A model generated the notes under the pieces. The model had not been told where the DNA came from, made no database searches, and saw nothing but the letters and a program-made list of their open reading frames with translations. Below are positions 1-7,434 of a stretch of DNA of 64,000 bases, piece after piece. Each line of letters starts with the position of its first letter. Position 1 is the first letter of the stretch. The stretch covers positions 41,390-105,389 of the forward strand of contig NZ_MJAJ01000021.1 in assembly GCF_001746365.1 (NCBI RefSeq), given 5' to 3'. Origin of the DNA: Streptomyces sp. LUP30. Its GTDB lineage: Bacteria > Actinomycetota > Actinomycetes > Streptomycetales > Streptomycetaceae. The position numbers were made by a program, and so were the translations under genes.

Positions 1-270
1 GGCGTACGTCGGCGTCCCGAGGACGACGGAGATGCCCCGCTCGTGCGCGCCGTCGAGGACCGGCTGGAGCCAGTCGAGGTCGAAGCGCCCGTTCTCCGGC
101 TCCCAGGTCGACCACACCGACTCGCCGACCCGGATGACGGTGACGTGCGCGTCGGCCATCAGATCGAGGTCGGTCCTGAGCCGGTCGTCGGGCCGGTCGG
201 CGCCGTAGGGGGGCCGGTATTCGTGGTAGTACGCGGCGCCGAAGAGGACGCGGGCAGGCAGAGCCGCCAT
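1..270 (-). CDS. GH42 beta-galactosidase, N-terminal part only (runs off the left edge)
   Basis: The first 90 residues are visible. They begin MAALPARVLFGAAYYHEY and continue with a segment of the type DLMADAHVTVIRVGESVWSTW and then EPENGRFDLDWL, the start of the catalytic barrel in GH42 beta-galactosidases. GH42 enzymes hydrolyse terminal beta-galactosides with two glutamates; those residues lie outside the window. There is no signal peptide, so the enzyme should act in the cytoplasm on imported oligosaccharides. The ATG is preceded by GGAGG. It is the last visible gene of the minus-strand operon, 35 bp after the inner permease gene, which fits a role in cleaving the sugar that the importer brings in. 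Family call firm; exact linkage unknown. Confidence 0.88.
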   Translation of the reverse strand, partial: MAALPARVLFGAAYYHEYRPPYGADRPDDRLRTDLDLMADAHVTVIRVGESVWSTWEPENGRFDLDWLQPVLDGAHERGISVVLGTPTYA

Positions 271-305
271 GAGGGAAACCTCCGCAGGAGCGAGGGGGGA
301 AGGGG

Positions 306-1250
306 TCACTGCTTGACGCCGCCGGCGGCCAGGCCGCTCTGCCAGTAGCGCTGGAGCAGCAGGAACGCCACGACGAGCGGCACGATCGACAGGAGTGAGC
401 CGGTCACGACCAGGGCGAGCATGTCGCTGCTGGAGCCCGCCCCGCCGTTCTGCGCCTGCGCGGCCCAGGAGGACAGGCCGACGGTGACGGGGTACAGATC
501 CGGGTCGTTCAGCATGATCAGCGGCAGGAAGTAGTTGTTCCAGGTCGCGACCAGGGTGAACAGCAGGACCGTCACCAGGCCGGGCGCCAGCAGCCGCAGG
601 GCGATCCGGAAGAAGATCCGGGCCTCGCCCGCCCCGTCGATGCGGGCGGCCTCCAGCACGCTGTCCGGGACGGCGTCCTGCGCGTAGACGCGCATCAGGT
701 AGAGACCGAAGGGATTGACCAGGGAGGGCAGGATCACCGCCCACGGGGTGTTGACCAGACCCGCCTTGGCGAAGAGGAGATAGGTCGGGATCGCCAGCGC
801 GGTGGTCGGGACCATGACCGCGCCGAGCACCAGGTGGAAGGCGGTCCGGTCGCCGCGGAAGCGGAACTTCGCGAAACCGTACCCGCCGGCCGCCGCGAGC
901 AGCGCGGCCCCGACCGCGCTGACACCCGCGTACATGACCGTGTTGAGCAGCCAGTGCACGTAGACGCCGTCGTCCTGGGCGAAGGTCTGCCGGACGTTGG
1001 TCAGCAACTGCGGGGCGTGCGAGAACCACAGGCCGAAGCTGTTGAACAGGTCCCGGGTGCTCTTGGTGGAGGCCACGAGCAGCCAGAACAAGGGGAGGAG
1101 GAAGTACGCCAGGGCGGCCAGCATGGCGATCGTCAGCGGGGTGCTGCGGCGCCGGGAGGCGGATCCGCGCCGGGGCGGTGCGGCCGGGGAAGGCTTCGCC
1201 GTCGGCACGGCCGTGGCCCCCGTGGGGGTGGTGGAGGTCGTGGTCGTCAC
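306..1250 (-). CDS. Sugar ABC importer permease, MalG type
   Basis: A 314-residue inner-membrane permease of the binding-protein-dependent carbohydrate importers (MalG/CUT1 group). After a Thr/Pro-rich cytoplasmic N-terminus of about 38 residues come six hydrophobic segments. The cytoplasmic EAA loop reads EAARIDGAGEARIFFRIAL, the site that contacts the ATPase. The C-terminus LAAGGVKQ is typical of MalG homologues. I chose the GTG at 1250 because it overlaps the stop of the upstream permease gene (GTGA), implying translational coupling. No ATPase gene is present in the operon; in Streptomyces such importers are commonly energised by the shared ATPase MsiK encoded elsewhere. Confidence 0.93.
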   Translation of the reverse strand: MTTTTSTTPTGATAVPTAKPSPAAPPRRGSASRRRSTPLTIAMLAALAYFLLPLFWLLVASTKSTRDLFNSFGLWFSHAPQLLTNVRQTFAQDDGVYVHWLLNTVMYAGVSAVGAALLAAAGGYGFAKFRFRGDRTAFHLVLGAVMVPTTALAIPTYLLFAKAGLVNTPWAVILPSLVNPFGLYLMRVYAQDAVPDSVLEAARIDGAGEARIFFRIALRLLAPGLVTVLLFTLVATWNNYFLPLIMLNDPDLYPVTVGLSSWAAQAQNGGAGSSSDMLALVVTGSLLSIVPLVVAFLLLQRYWQSGLAAGGVKQ

Positions 1251-2125
1251 GGGGTCCTCCTGCGGTTCGCGGTGAGCAGGACGGCATAGGAGGCGATCAC
1301 GATGGCGAGGCCGAGGAGGAAGGAGACCGTGGCCGCGTAGTTGACCTGCTGTCCGGTGAAGGCGAGCGTGTAGGCGTAGAGGTTGGCGGTGTAGGAGCTG
1401 CTGATCACGTCCGGGGCGATGGTCATCAGCAGCTTCGGCTCGTTGAACAGCTGGAAGCTGCCGATCACCGAGAACAGCAGGGTGAGCATCAGCGCCGGGC
1501 GCAGGGCCGGCAGTTTGATCGACCAGGCGGTCCGCCAGGCGCCGGCCCCGTCGACCGCGGCCGCCTCGTACAACTCCTCGGGGACGGTGCGCAGGGCGGC
1601 GTACAGGATGATCATGTTGTAGCCGACGAACTCCCAGGTCACGATGTTCGCCAGGCTGCCCAGCATCCAGCTGTCGCTGAGGAAGTCCGGAACGGGCAGA
1701 CTCAGATCGCGGCTGAGCTGGGCGAAGGGCCCGAAGTCCGGCCCGTACAGATAGCCCCACATGAGCGCGGCGACCACGCTGGGAACGGCGTACGGGACGA
1801 AGATGCCGAGCCGGATGAACCGGGCGAGCCGGAGCAGCCCGCTGTCGAGGGCCAGCGCGAACACGAGCGCGAACAGCAGCATCACCGGCACCTGGATCAC
1901 GAAGAACAGCGCGACGCGTCCGATGCCGTGCAGGAACTGCGGATCGCTCAGGGCCTGGACGTAGTTGTCGAGCCCGACGAAGGCCGTGCCGCCGATGAGC
2001 CGTTCCTGGAACAGGCTGAGGTAGGCGGCGTAGCCGAGGGGGGCGAGGAAGAGCAGCAGGAACAGCACCATGAACGGCGCGACGAACAGCGGACCCGCCG
2101 CCCGGCGACGGTGTGCGGCAGCCAT
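1247..2125 (-). CDS. Sugar ABC importer permease, MalF type
   Basis: A 292-residue permease with six predicted membrane spans and the EAA loop EAAAVDGAGAWRTAWSIKLP. It pairs with the downstream MalG-type permease to form the translocation channel. The ATG lies one base after the stop of the binding-protein gene (TGACATG), and its own stop overlaps the next start, so the three genes are tightly coupled. Substrate cannot be read from the permease itself; the neighbouring GH42 gene suggests beta-galactosides. Family call is firm. Confidence 0.93.
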   Translation of the reverse strand: MAAAHRRRAAGPLFVAPFMVLFLLLFLAPLGYAAYLSLFQERLIGGTAFVGLDNYVQALSDPQFLHGIGRVALFFVIQVPVMLLFALVFALALDSGLLRLARFIRLGIFVPYAVPSVVAALMWGYLYGPDFGPFAQLSRDLSLPVPDFLSDSWMLGSLANIVTWEFVGYNMIILYAALRTVPEELYEAAAVDGAGAWRTAWSIKLPALRPALMLTLLFSVIGSFQLFNEPKLLMTIAPDVISSSYTANLYAYTLAFTGQQVNYAATVSFLLGLAIVIASYAVLLTANRRRTP

Positions 2126-2126
2126 G

Positions 2127-3521
2127 TCAGCTCCCCTTGACGGTGAAGCCCTGGCCCTTGGCGTACGTGGTGAGCCGTGACTGCCAGGTGCCGAGGGCCG
2201 CGACCGTGTCGCCCTTGCCGGCGAGGGACTTGCCCACTGTCTCGGTCCAGTCGGTCGCCGCCTGGTCGAGGAACGGGGGCCACTGGAAAGAGGAGTTGAC
2301 CGTGGCGCTGATGTCGGCGAAGACCTGGTTGACCTTCTGGCCGCCGTAGAAGGCAGGGGCGTCGGAGACGAACGAGGCGTCGGTGAGCAGGGCCTTGGTC
2401 GCCGGGAAGAAGAACTGCTCGGTGGCGAACATCTTCGCGCTGGCCGGGTCGCTGTTGAGGAACTGCGCGAACAGCGCGGCGGCGACGGGGTTCTTGGTGC
2501 CGCGGATGACGGCGGTGGTCGAACCGCCCCAGTTGCCCGAGCTGGGCTTGGCGGCGTCCCACTGCGGCAGCGGGGCGGCCCGCCACTTGCCCGCGGTGGC
2601 CTTGGCGGAGCCGGAGAGGAAGACCGGGCCCCAGGCCGCGGTGATCCAGGTGGCGTACTTGCCCCGGTTGAGAGCCGCGTACCAGGAGTCTGTGAAGTCG
2701 GGCTCGACGCCGATGACGCCTTCCTTCGCGAGCCCGCCCCAGTAGGCGCCGAGCTTCTTGGAGACGGCGTCGTCGACGCTGATGGCGATGTCGCTCCTGC
2801 CGGAGGTGGCGTACGGCTTCGCGCCCGCCTGCCAGAGCAGCCCGTGCCAGGCGGCGACCTGGTTGGCCGCGAGGTTGGTGAGGTAGACGTCCGGGTCGGC
2901 CTTGTGCAGCTTGCGCGCCGCCGCGGCGAACTCGTCCCACGTCGTGGGCACGTCGATGCCGTGCGCGTCGAAGATGTCCTGCCGGTACAGCATGCCCATC
3001 GGGCCGGTGTCCTGCGGGATCGCCCACACCTCGCCGTGGCCGCCGGTGACCTGGCCCCAAGTCCAGTCCACGAAGGTGGACTTCAGCGCGGACGCCCCGT
3101 AGGGACGCAGATCCAGCAGACTGTCGGTGATGGTGAAGGTCGGAATGGCCTGGTACTCGATCTGGACCATGTCCGGGGCGCCGCTGCCGGCCTTCAGCGC
3201 GGTGCGCAGCTTGGTGTACTGCGGGGTGCCCTGGCCCGCGTTGACGACCTTGACCTTGATCGCCGGGTACCGCTTCTCGAAGAGCGCGACCTCCTTGTCG
3301 ATGTTCGGGACCCAGGTCCAGAACGTCAGCTCGGTCGGCGTCTTCATCGCTTTGTCGATGTCGGCCTGGCTGACCGGCTTCGCGGACACCGGGGAACCGC
3401 CGGAGTCGCCGCCGCATGCGGTGAGGGCGGCGCCGAGCGACAGCGCGCCCGTAGTGGTGAGGAACAGACGCCGGCTCATCGAGGAGCGGCCGGACAGCGA
3501 CGTGAAAGGGTTCTGAGGCAT
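2127..3521 (-). CDS. Sugar-binding lipoprotein of the ABC importer (family 1 solute-binding protein)
   Basis: A 464-residue extracellular binding protein. The N-terminus has a twin-arginine motif (SRRLFL, residues 16-21) and a lipobox LTAC with the lipid-modified cysteine at residue 36, so it is probably a Tat-exported lipoprotein. The mature part has the usual CUT1 binding-protein signatures such as LTFWTWVP near the start and APDMVQIEY. The start at 3521 is chosen over an upstream in-frame ATG because GGGAG sits six bases before it. It is the first gene of the importer operon and delivers an oligosaccharide to the two permeases. A small hairpin (arms 3551-3556 and 3564-3569) lies in its leader. 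Confidence 0.93.
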   Translation of the reverse strand: MPQNPFTSLSGRSSMSRRLFLTTTGALSLGAALTACGGDSGGSPVSAKPVSQADIDKAMKTPTELTFWTWVPNIDKEVALFEKRYPAIKVKVVNAGQGTPQYTKLRTALKAGSGAPDMVQIEYQAIPTFTITDSLLDLRPYGASALKSTFVDWTWGQVTGGHGEVWAIPQDTGPMGMLYRQDIFDAHGIDVPTTWDEFAAAARKLHKADPDVYLTNLAANQVAAWHGLLWQAGAKPYATSGRSDIAISVDDAVSKKLGAYWGGLAKEGVIGVEPDFTDSWYAALNRGKYATWITAAWGPVFLSGSAKATAGKWRAAPLPQWDAAKPSSGNWGGSTTAVIRGTKNPVAAALFAQFLNSDPASAKMFATEQFFFPATKALLTDASFVSDAPAFYGGQKVNQVFADISATVNSSFQWPPFLDQAATDWTETVGKSLAGKGDTVAALGTWQSRLTTYAKGQGFTVKGS

Positions 3522-3798
3522 GGTGAACTCCCGCCGAGGCGATGGGCACGGCACGCCTGACGGGCGTGCGGAGGCATGGTGGAGGAAGGTGTGAACGCGA
3601 GGACCGGGGCTGGATCGCCTGAGCGGTCGAGGCGGTGAAGGGGGCGCGAGGTCGCCGGGCCCGGCTCAGTGACTGCCGCGCCGGGCGGCGGCCGGGTGCG
3701 TCTTCGGCGCAGGGACGGTGGTCAGCGGCGCGGACCGTGCGGCGGCTCGTCCCGTGGTCATGCGAGCGGCCGTGCGTGCGGCCGGCCGGTCGTGCTGG

Positions 3799-4941
3799 TC
3801 ACTGCGGCGTGGAGCGGCCTCCGTTCGCGTGCGGCGGAGTGTGCGCGGCGCCGCCGGACCGGGATGCGGCGGGCCGTCCGCGACCCGGGGTCGTCCGGTT
3901 CGGCGGGGGCGCGGTCGAGGCGCGGACGACGAGGTCGACCGGTGGGTCGCTCGCCGGCAAGGGGGCCGCGTCCGGGTTCTCGATGGCGTGCACCAGTCGC
4001 TTGATGCCCTCCTGCGCCACGGCGTCGAAGCGCTGCGGCACGGTGGTCAGCGGAGGAGTCACATAGGGGGCGACCGGCACGTCGTCGAAACCGACGACGC
4101 TCACGTCGTGCGGCACCCGACGTCCGGCCTCCGTCAGCGCACGGATGAGACCGATCGCCATGTCGTCGTTGGCGGCGAACACCGCCGTGACGTCGCCGTC
4201 CGCGGCCAGCTCGCGGCCGGCCACGTAACCGGAGGCGGCCGACCAGTCGCCCTCGACGACCGGTGGGACGTCCCGGCCGTGCGCGGTCAGCGCCGTCCGC
4301 CAGCCGTCCAGCCGGTCCCGGGCGGCGTACCAGGCCTGCGGACCCGCGAGGTGATGGACCGTCGTATGGCCCAGGCCCAGCAGGTGTTCGGTGGCCACGT
4401 GGGCCATGAGGTCGGCCCCGTCGCCCGCCGTCAGCACGGTGGGCGCGGCGACGGGCGACGGGGCGCCGAGGACCAGGACGGGGACGCCGACGCGCAGGGC
4501 GACGTCGCCGCCGGCCGCCTGTTCGTCGATGGGTTCGGAGATGACGATGCCGTCCACGCCCTGGTCCAGGAGCGAGTCCACGGCGCCCGCGATGCCTGCG
4601 GGATCGCCTTCCACCGTGTTGACCACCCGCAGCGCGTATCCCGTGTCCCGGACGGCCCGCTCGACGCCCATGAGCAGCGAGGCGGGACCGTACAGGGCCG
4701 TGCCGAGCGTCACCACGCCGATCGAGCGGGTGCGCCCGGAGGCCAGGGCCCGGGCGGCGTTGTTGCGCCGGTATCCGAGCTCTTCCGCGGCTTCGAGGAC
4801 GCGTCGGCGCACCTCGGCGGAGACGTACTGCTCGTCGTTGAAGACCCGCGACACCGTCTTCTGCGAGACGCCGGCCAGACGGGCCACGTCCACGCTGCGT
4901 GGCGCGGCGGAGTTCCCGCCTCGCCCTGTTGCTCGCGTCAT
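3799..4941 (-). CDS. LacI-family transcriptional regulator of the GH42/ABC operon
   Basis: A 380-residue repressor with an N-terminal LacI helix-turn-helix (VDVARLAGVSQKTVSRVF, residues about 17-34), hinge helix NNAARALASGRT, and a periplasmic-binding-protein-like sugar domain ending VVGFDDVPVAPYVTPPLTTV. About 30 residues at the C-terminus are a basic Pro/Gly-rich tail beyond the usual family end. ATG at 4941 is preceded by GGGAGACACC. It lies 277 bp upstream of, and in the same direction as, the importer operon, so it most likely responds to the imported galactoside. Its own promoter carries three overlapping operators, suggesting autoregulation. No copy of that operator was seen directly upstream of the binding-protein gene. 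Confidence 0.92.
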   Translation of the reverse strand: MTRATGRGGNSAAPRSVDVARLAGVSQKTVSRVFNDEQYVSAEVRRRVLEAAEELGYRRNNAARALASGRTRSIGVVTLGTALYGPASLLMGVERAVRDTGYALRVVNTVEGDPAGIAGAVDSLLDQGVDGIVISEPIDEQAAGGDVALRVGVPVLVLGAPSPVAAPTVLTAGDGADLMAHVATEHLLGLGHTTVHHLAGPQAWYAARDRLDGWRTALTAHGRDVPPVVEGDWSAASGYVAGRELAADGDVTAVFAANDDMAIGLIRALTEAGRRVPHDVSVVGFDDVPVAPYVTPPLTTVPQRFDAVAQEGIKRLVHAIENPDAAPLPASDPPVDLVVRASTAPPPNRTTPGRGRPAASRSGGAAHTPPHANGGRSTPQ

Positions 4942-5015
4942 GGTGTCTCCCGGTAGCCGTGCGTCCCCACGATGGTGCCAGACCCTGCCGGACGTCCGGG
5001 TCGGACCTCCGTCAC

Positions 5016-5059
5016 ATGACTGCGCAGTCATGTCTGCGCTGACATGTCTACGCAGTCAT
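5016..5059. promoter_or_regulatory. Three interlocking 16-bp palindromic operators
   Basis: Three near-identical 16-mers start at 5016, 5030 and 5044, each overlapping the next by two bases: ATGACTGCGCAGTCAT (a perfect palindrome), ATGTCTGCGCTGACAT and ATGTCTACGCAGTCAT. The consensus is ATGWCTGCGCWGWCAT, with a CG at the centre as in LacI-family operators. The block covers the -10 hexamer and early transcribed region of the lacI-type gene's promoter, the position expected for repression. The bound protein is inferred, not shown. Confidence 0.8.
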
Positions 5060-5073
5060 ACGGCGGCCGTCAA
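5045..5073 (-). promoter_or_regulatory. Promoter of the LacI-type regulator gene
   Basis: Read on the minus strand, TTGACG (5073-5068) and TAGACA (5050-5045) are separated by 17 bp, a close match to the Streptomyces housekeeping sigma consensus. The predicted transcription start is about 95 bases upstream of the ATG at 4941. The -10 hexamer lies inside the third operator copy. Confidence 0.7.
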
Positions 5074-5129
5074 GAGGTGGGACCGCATCCGCCGCACTCG
5101 GGGGGGCGGGGCGCCGGCCGCCCTGGAGG

Positions 5130-5696
5130 TCAGTTCTTCGACAGCCACGTCTCCAGGGCGTCGATGAGACGCTTCAGCGCCGGCTTGTCCGCGGTGCGGT
5201 CGGTGGTGACCGTCCGCCCGTCGAACTGGAGCGTGTACCGGAACCTGTCCGCGGCGCCCCGGTCCAGCGAGGACGCGGGGACCGCGTCGAGCGCCGGATC
5301 CGCGAGCAGGGTGCGCAGCCTCGTGAACTGGGCCGCGGTCGTGCGACGCACTCCGGAGGCGCCCCGGTCGGTGGTGCGGACGGTCCCGTCGCCCCGCAGG
5401 ACCACCTCGCGGTTCACCCCGGCGAAGCCCCCGCTGATCGTCATCGTCACCAGTTTCCGGCCGCTCTGCCCGGTGGCCGACGCCGAGGGGACCGTGCCCG
5501 GGTTCGGGGCGCTGGGGGAGGCGGCGGGGGAGGAGGGGGAGGCCGGGGCGGACGGCGGCGGGGCGTCGGAGACCGTCACGCCGACGGTGGCCTCGTCCGT
5601 CGGCTCCGCCGCCCTGCCGTCGCGCCCGGCGGAGCAGCCGGCCAGCGCCAGCGCCATCGCGGCCGTGCACACGATCGCCGAGCCCCGAGTCAGCAC
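5130..5696 (-). CDS. Small Ser/Pro-rich lipoprotein of unknown function
   Basis: A 188-residue predicted lipoprotein. The signal sequence ends in LALAGC (Cys21), followed by an acidic and then a Ser/Pro/Ala-rich linker (about residues 45-75). The C-terminal globular part starts near GRKLVTMTISGGFAG and runs to the end. The GTG start at 5696 is preceded by GGGAGGACGAC at good spacing; an upstream in-frame ATG has no ribosome site. Proteins with this layout occur widely in Streptomyces without an assigned role. It should be anchored on the outer face of the membrane. Confidence 0.82.
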   Translation of the reverse strand: MLTRGSAIVCTAAMALALAGCSAGRDGRAAEPTDEATVGVTVSDAPPPSAPASPSSPAASPSAPNPGTVPSASATGQSGRKLVTMTISGGFAGVNREVVLRGDGTVRTTDRGASGVRRTTAAQFTRLRTLLADPALDAVPASSLDRGAADRFRYTLQFDGRTVTTDRTADKPALKRLIDALETWLSKN

Positions 5697-5878
5697 GTCG
5701 TCCTCCCTGAGTGTCGCGTGTGCCTCTGAGTACCCGTCATACGGCTTGGCCATGCCCTGAGTTCGCGGGGTGCGGCGCCGTCGGCCGAACTGCGGCCGAC
5801 GCGGCCGCCCCGGGCCCGGTCCGGGTCACGGTGGCGTCGCTTGCGGCCGGGCCGGGGGAGCGGGCAGGGTTCCGTGCC

Positions 5879-6331
5879 GTGGCCACCTTGCTGATCGTTC
5901 ATCACACCCCCTCACCCCACTGCCAGGCTCTCTTCGAAGCGGTCGTCTCGGGCGCGACGGCGCCGGAGATCGAGGGCGTCCGCGTCGAGCGCCGCGCGGC
6001 CCTCGCCGCGACCGCCTCCGACGTCCTGGCAGCCGACGCCTTTCTGCTGGGCACCCCGGCCAACCTCGGCTACATGTCCGGCGCGCTCAAGCACTTCTTC
6101 GACCAGATCTACTATCCGTGCCTCGACGCCACCCGGGGCCGGCCCTTCGGCTACTACGTGCACGGCGGCAACGACGTCACGGGGGCGGTGCGCGCCGTCG
6201 AGACCGTCACCACGGGCCTGGGCTGGCGGCGCGCGGCCGAGCCGGTCACCGTCACGGGGGAACCGGACCGAGGCGACCTGGAGGCCTGCTGGGAACTGGG
6301 GGCGACCGTCGCGGCCGGGCTCATGGACTGA
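5879..6331 (+). CDS. Flavodoxin-like / NAD(P)H-dependent FMN reductase family protein
   Basis: A 150-residue cytoplasmic flavodoxin-fold protein. It starts VATLLIVHHTPSPHCQALFE, the first beta strand and phosphate-binding loop of FMN-binding flavodoxins, and contains the substrate-loop segment GTPANLGYMSGALKHFFDQ and YVHGGNDVTGA, both typical of this family. The function is probably flavin-dependent reduction of a small substrate such as a quinone. GTG at 5879 was chosen because homologues begin at this strand; the only ribosome-site candidates (GCAGGG, GGGGGAG) lie 12-19 bases upstream, so the start is less certain than the family. Confidence 0.85.
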   Translation: MATLLIVHHTPSPHCQALFEAVVSGATAPEIEGVRVERRAALAATASDVLAADAFLLGTPANLGYMSGALKHFFDQIYYPCLDATRGRPFGYYVHGGNDVTGAVRAVETVTTGLGWRRAAEPVTVTGEPDRGDLEACWELGATVAAGLMD

Positions 6332-6379
6332 CCCGCGCCGGACCGAGCGCCGGCGGCCGCCCGGGCCGGGCGGACGGGA

Positions 6380-6856
6380 TCAGTTCCAGAGCGGATACGT
6401 CACGACCCGTCCCACGTGCGCCGGCCTGTCCTTCGGATAGAAGAGCGTGATGCGGCTGTAGTGCTGCACCTGGGGGCGCTTCTTCCAGGGCTGCGGCCGG
6501 TCCAGCTTCACCACGACGGGATACCGGTGGAAGCGGCCGGCCGCGCAGTACGGAACGCAGTCGTTGACGACGTTGACCCCGGCGCCGCGCGCCGAGCGCG
6601 CGCCCCAGCTGTACCAGTGCATGGACACGAGGCGGCTGTTGCCGTCGCCGCAGGCCAGGATGAAGCGGCTGGGCCGCACCCGGGCGTGTCCGAAGCAGTC
6701 GACCAGGACCGGCGGCCGGATCTGCCGCGCCACGGCCGGATGCGCAGCGGGCGGCGACGAGGCCGGCGCGGCCGCGGCCGAGCCGACGGTCGCCGTGAGG
6801 CCCAGCGCCGCACAGATCGTGACCGCTGTTCGCGTCGTGTGTCGCATGTGTCGCAT
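6380..6856 (-). CDS. Small secreted cysteine-containing protein, unknown function
   Basis: A 158-residue protein with a clear signal peptide (MRHMRHTTRTAVTICAALGL onwards to SAAAAPA). The mature part contains conserved-looking blocks: VLVDCFGHARVRPSRFILAC, GDGNSRLVSMHWYSWG, NDCVPYCAAGRFHRYP and YSRITLFYPKDRP. The two pairs of cysteines suggest disulphides in an exported domain. I recognise this as a family common in Streptomyces that has no known role. ATG at 6856 is preceded by GGGAGCGGAC; a second ATG three codons in is possible. Confidence 0.82.
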   Translation of the reverse strand: MRHMRHTTRTAVTICAALGLTATVGSAAAAPASSPPAAHPAVARQIRPPVLVDCFGHARVRPSRFILACGDGNSRLVSMHWYSWGARSARGAGVNVVNDCVPYCAAGRFHRYPVVVKLDRPQPWKKRPQVQHYSRITLFYPKDRPAHVGRVVTYPLWN

Positions 6857-7434
6857 GTCCGCTCCCACCCGGCCGGGCAGTGACGCGCCGGTGTGCCGCG
6901 TCCTGCCGGGGTCCTCTACCGACGCTACGACCGCGAGCGGAAGGCGACCACTCGAACGGCCCACAGCGGCGGCGCGCGACGTCGGCCGGGGTCGGCGAGC
7001 ACGACACCGCCGCCGTCCTTCCACCGTGCCCCCGGGGGGTCGGCCGCCGCTGTCCGTCGACCTCTGAACTCACAGGGTGCTGCACGTCGTGCCAGGGCAG
7101 GCCGTGCGGACGGCGGCATTCACCCTTCCGGGCAGCGGCCCTGTGCCCGGCGGCTGAAAACGTGCGCCGAGCAGGGGGAATCCCCAGAGAGCCATGGTCA
7201 TTTCCAGCCGATGTCTTGGCATTCCCATGACAAAACAGTGCACCGAGTGCCACCCTGCTGCCGAAGTTCGAAGTTCACCATTCCTTCACACCCGCATCAT
7301 GCGGCGCATCGATCAGCCACCCCCCACCTCCTTCCACCCGCCTGTCGTGCAGCGCTCCGGACCGGCCCCACCTCGCCGGTCCGCCCCACCCCGGTCCCCC
7401 TCACGGGCCGACCGTCGCACAGAAGGAGAACCCG
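6857..7434. other. Non-coding stretch between the secreted protein and the M4 protease
   Basis: This 578-bp divergent intergenic region must hold the promoters of both flanking genes. I see no convincing gene in it, no clear -35/-10 pair and no strong palindrome. The ribosome site AAGGAG of the protease gene is at 7423-7428. The length hints at regulated expression of the protease. Confidence 0.5.

Noticed and set aside
6857..7434. Additional small genes in the 578-bp gap
   Set aside because: Open frames exist on both strands, but none has a start with a ribosome site or protein-like composition.
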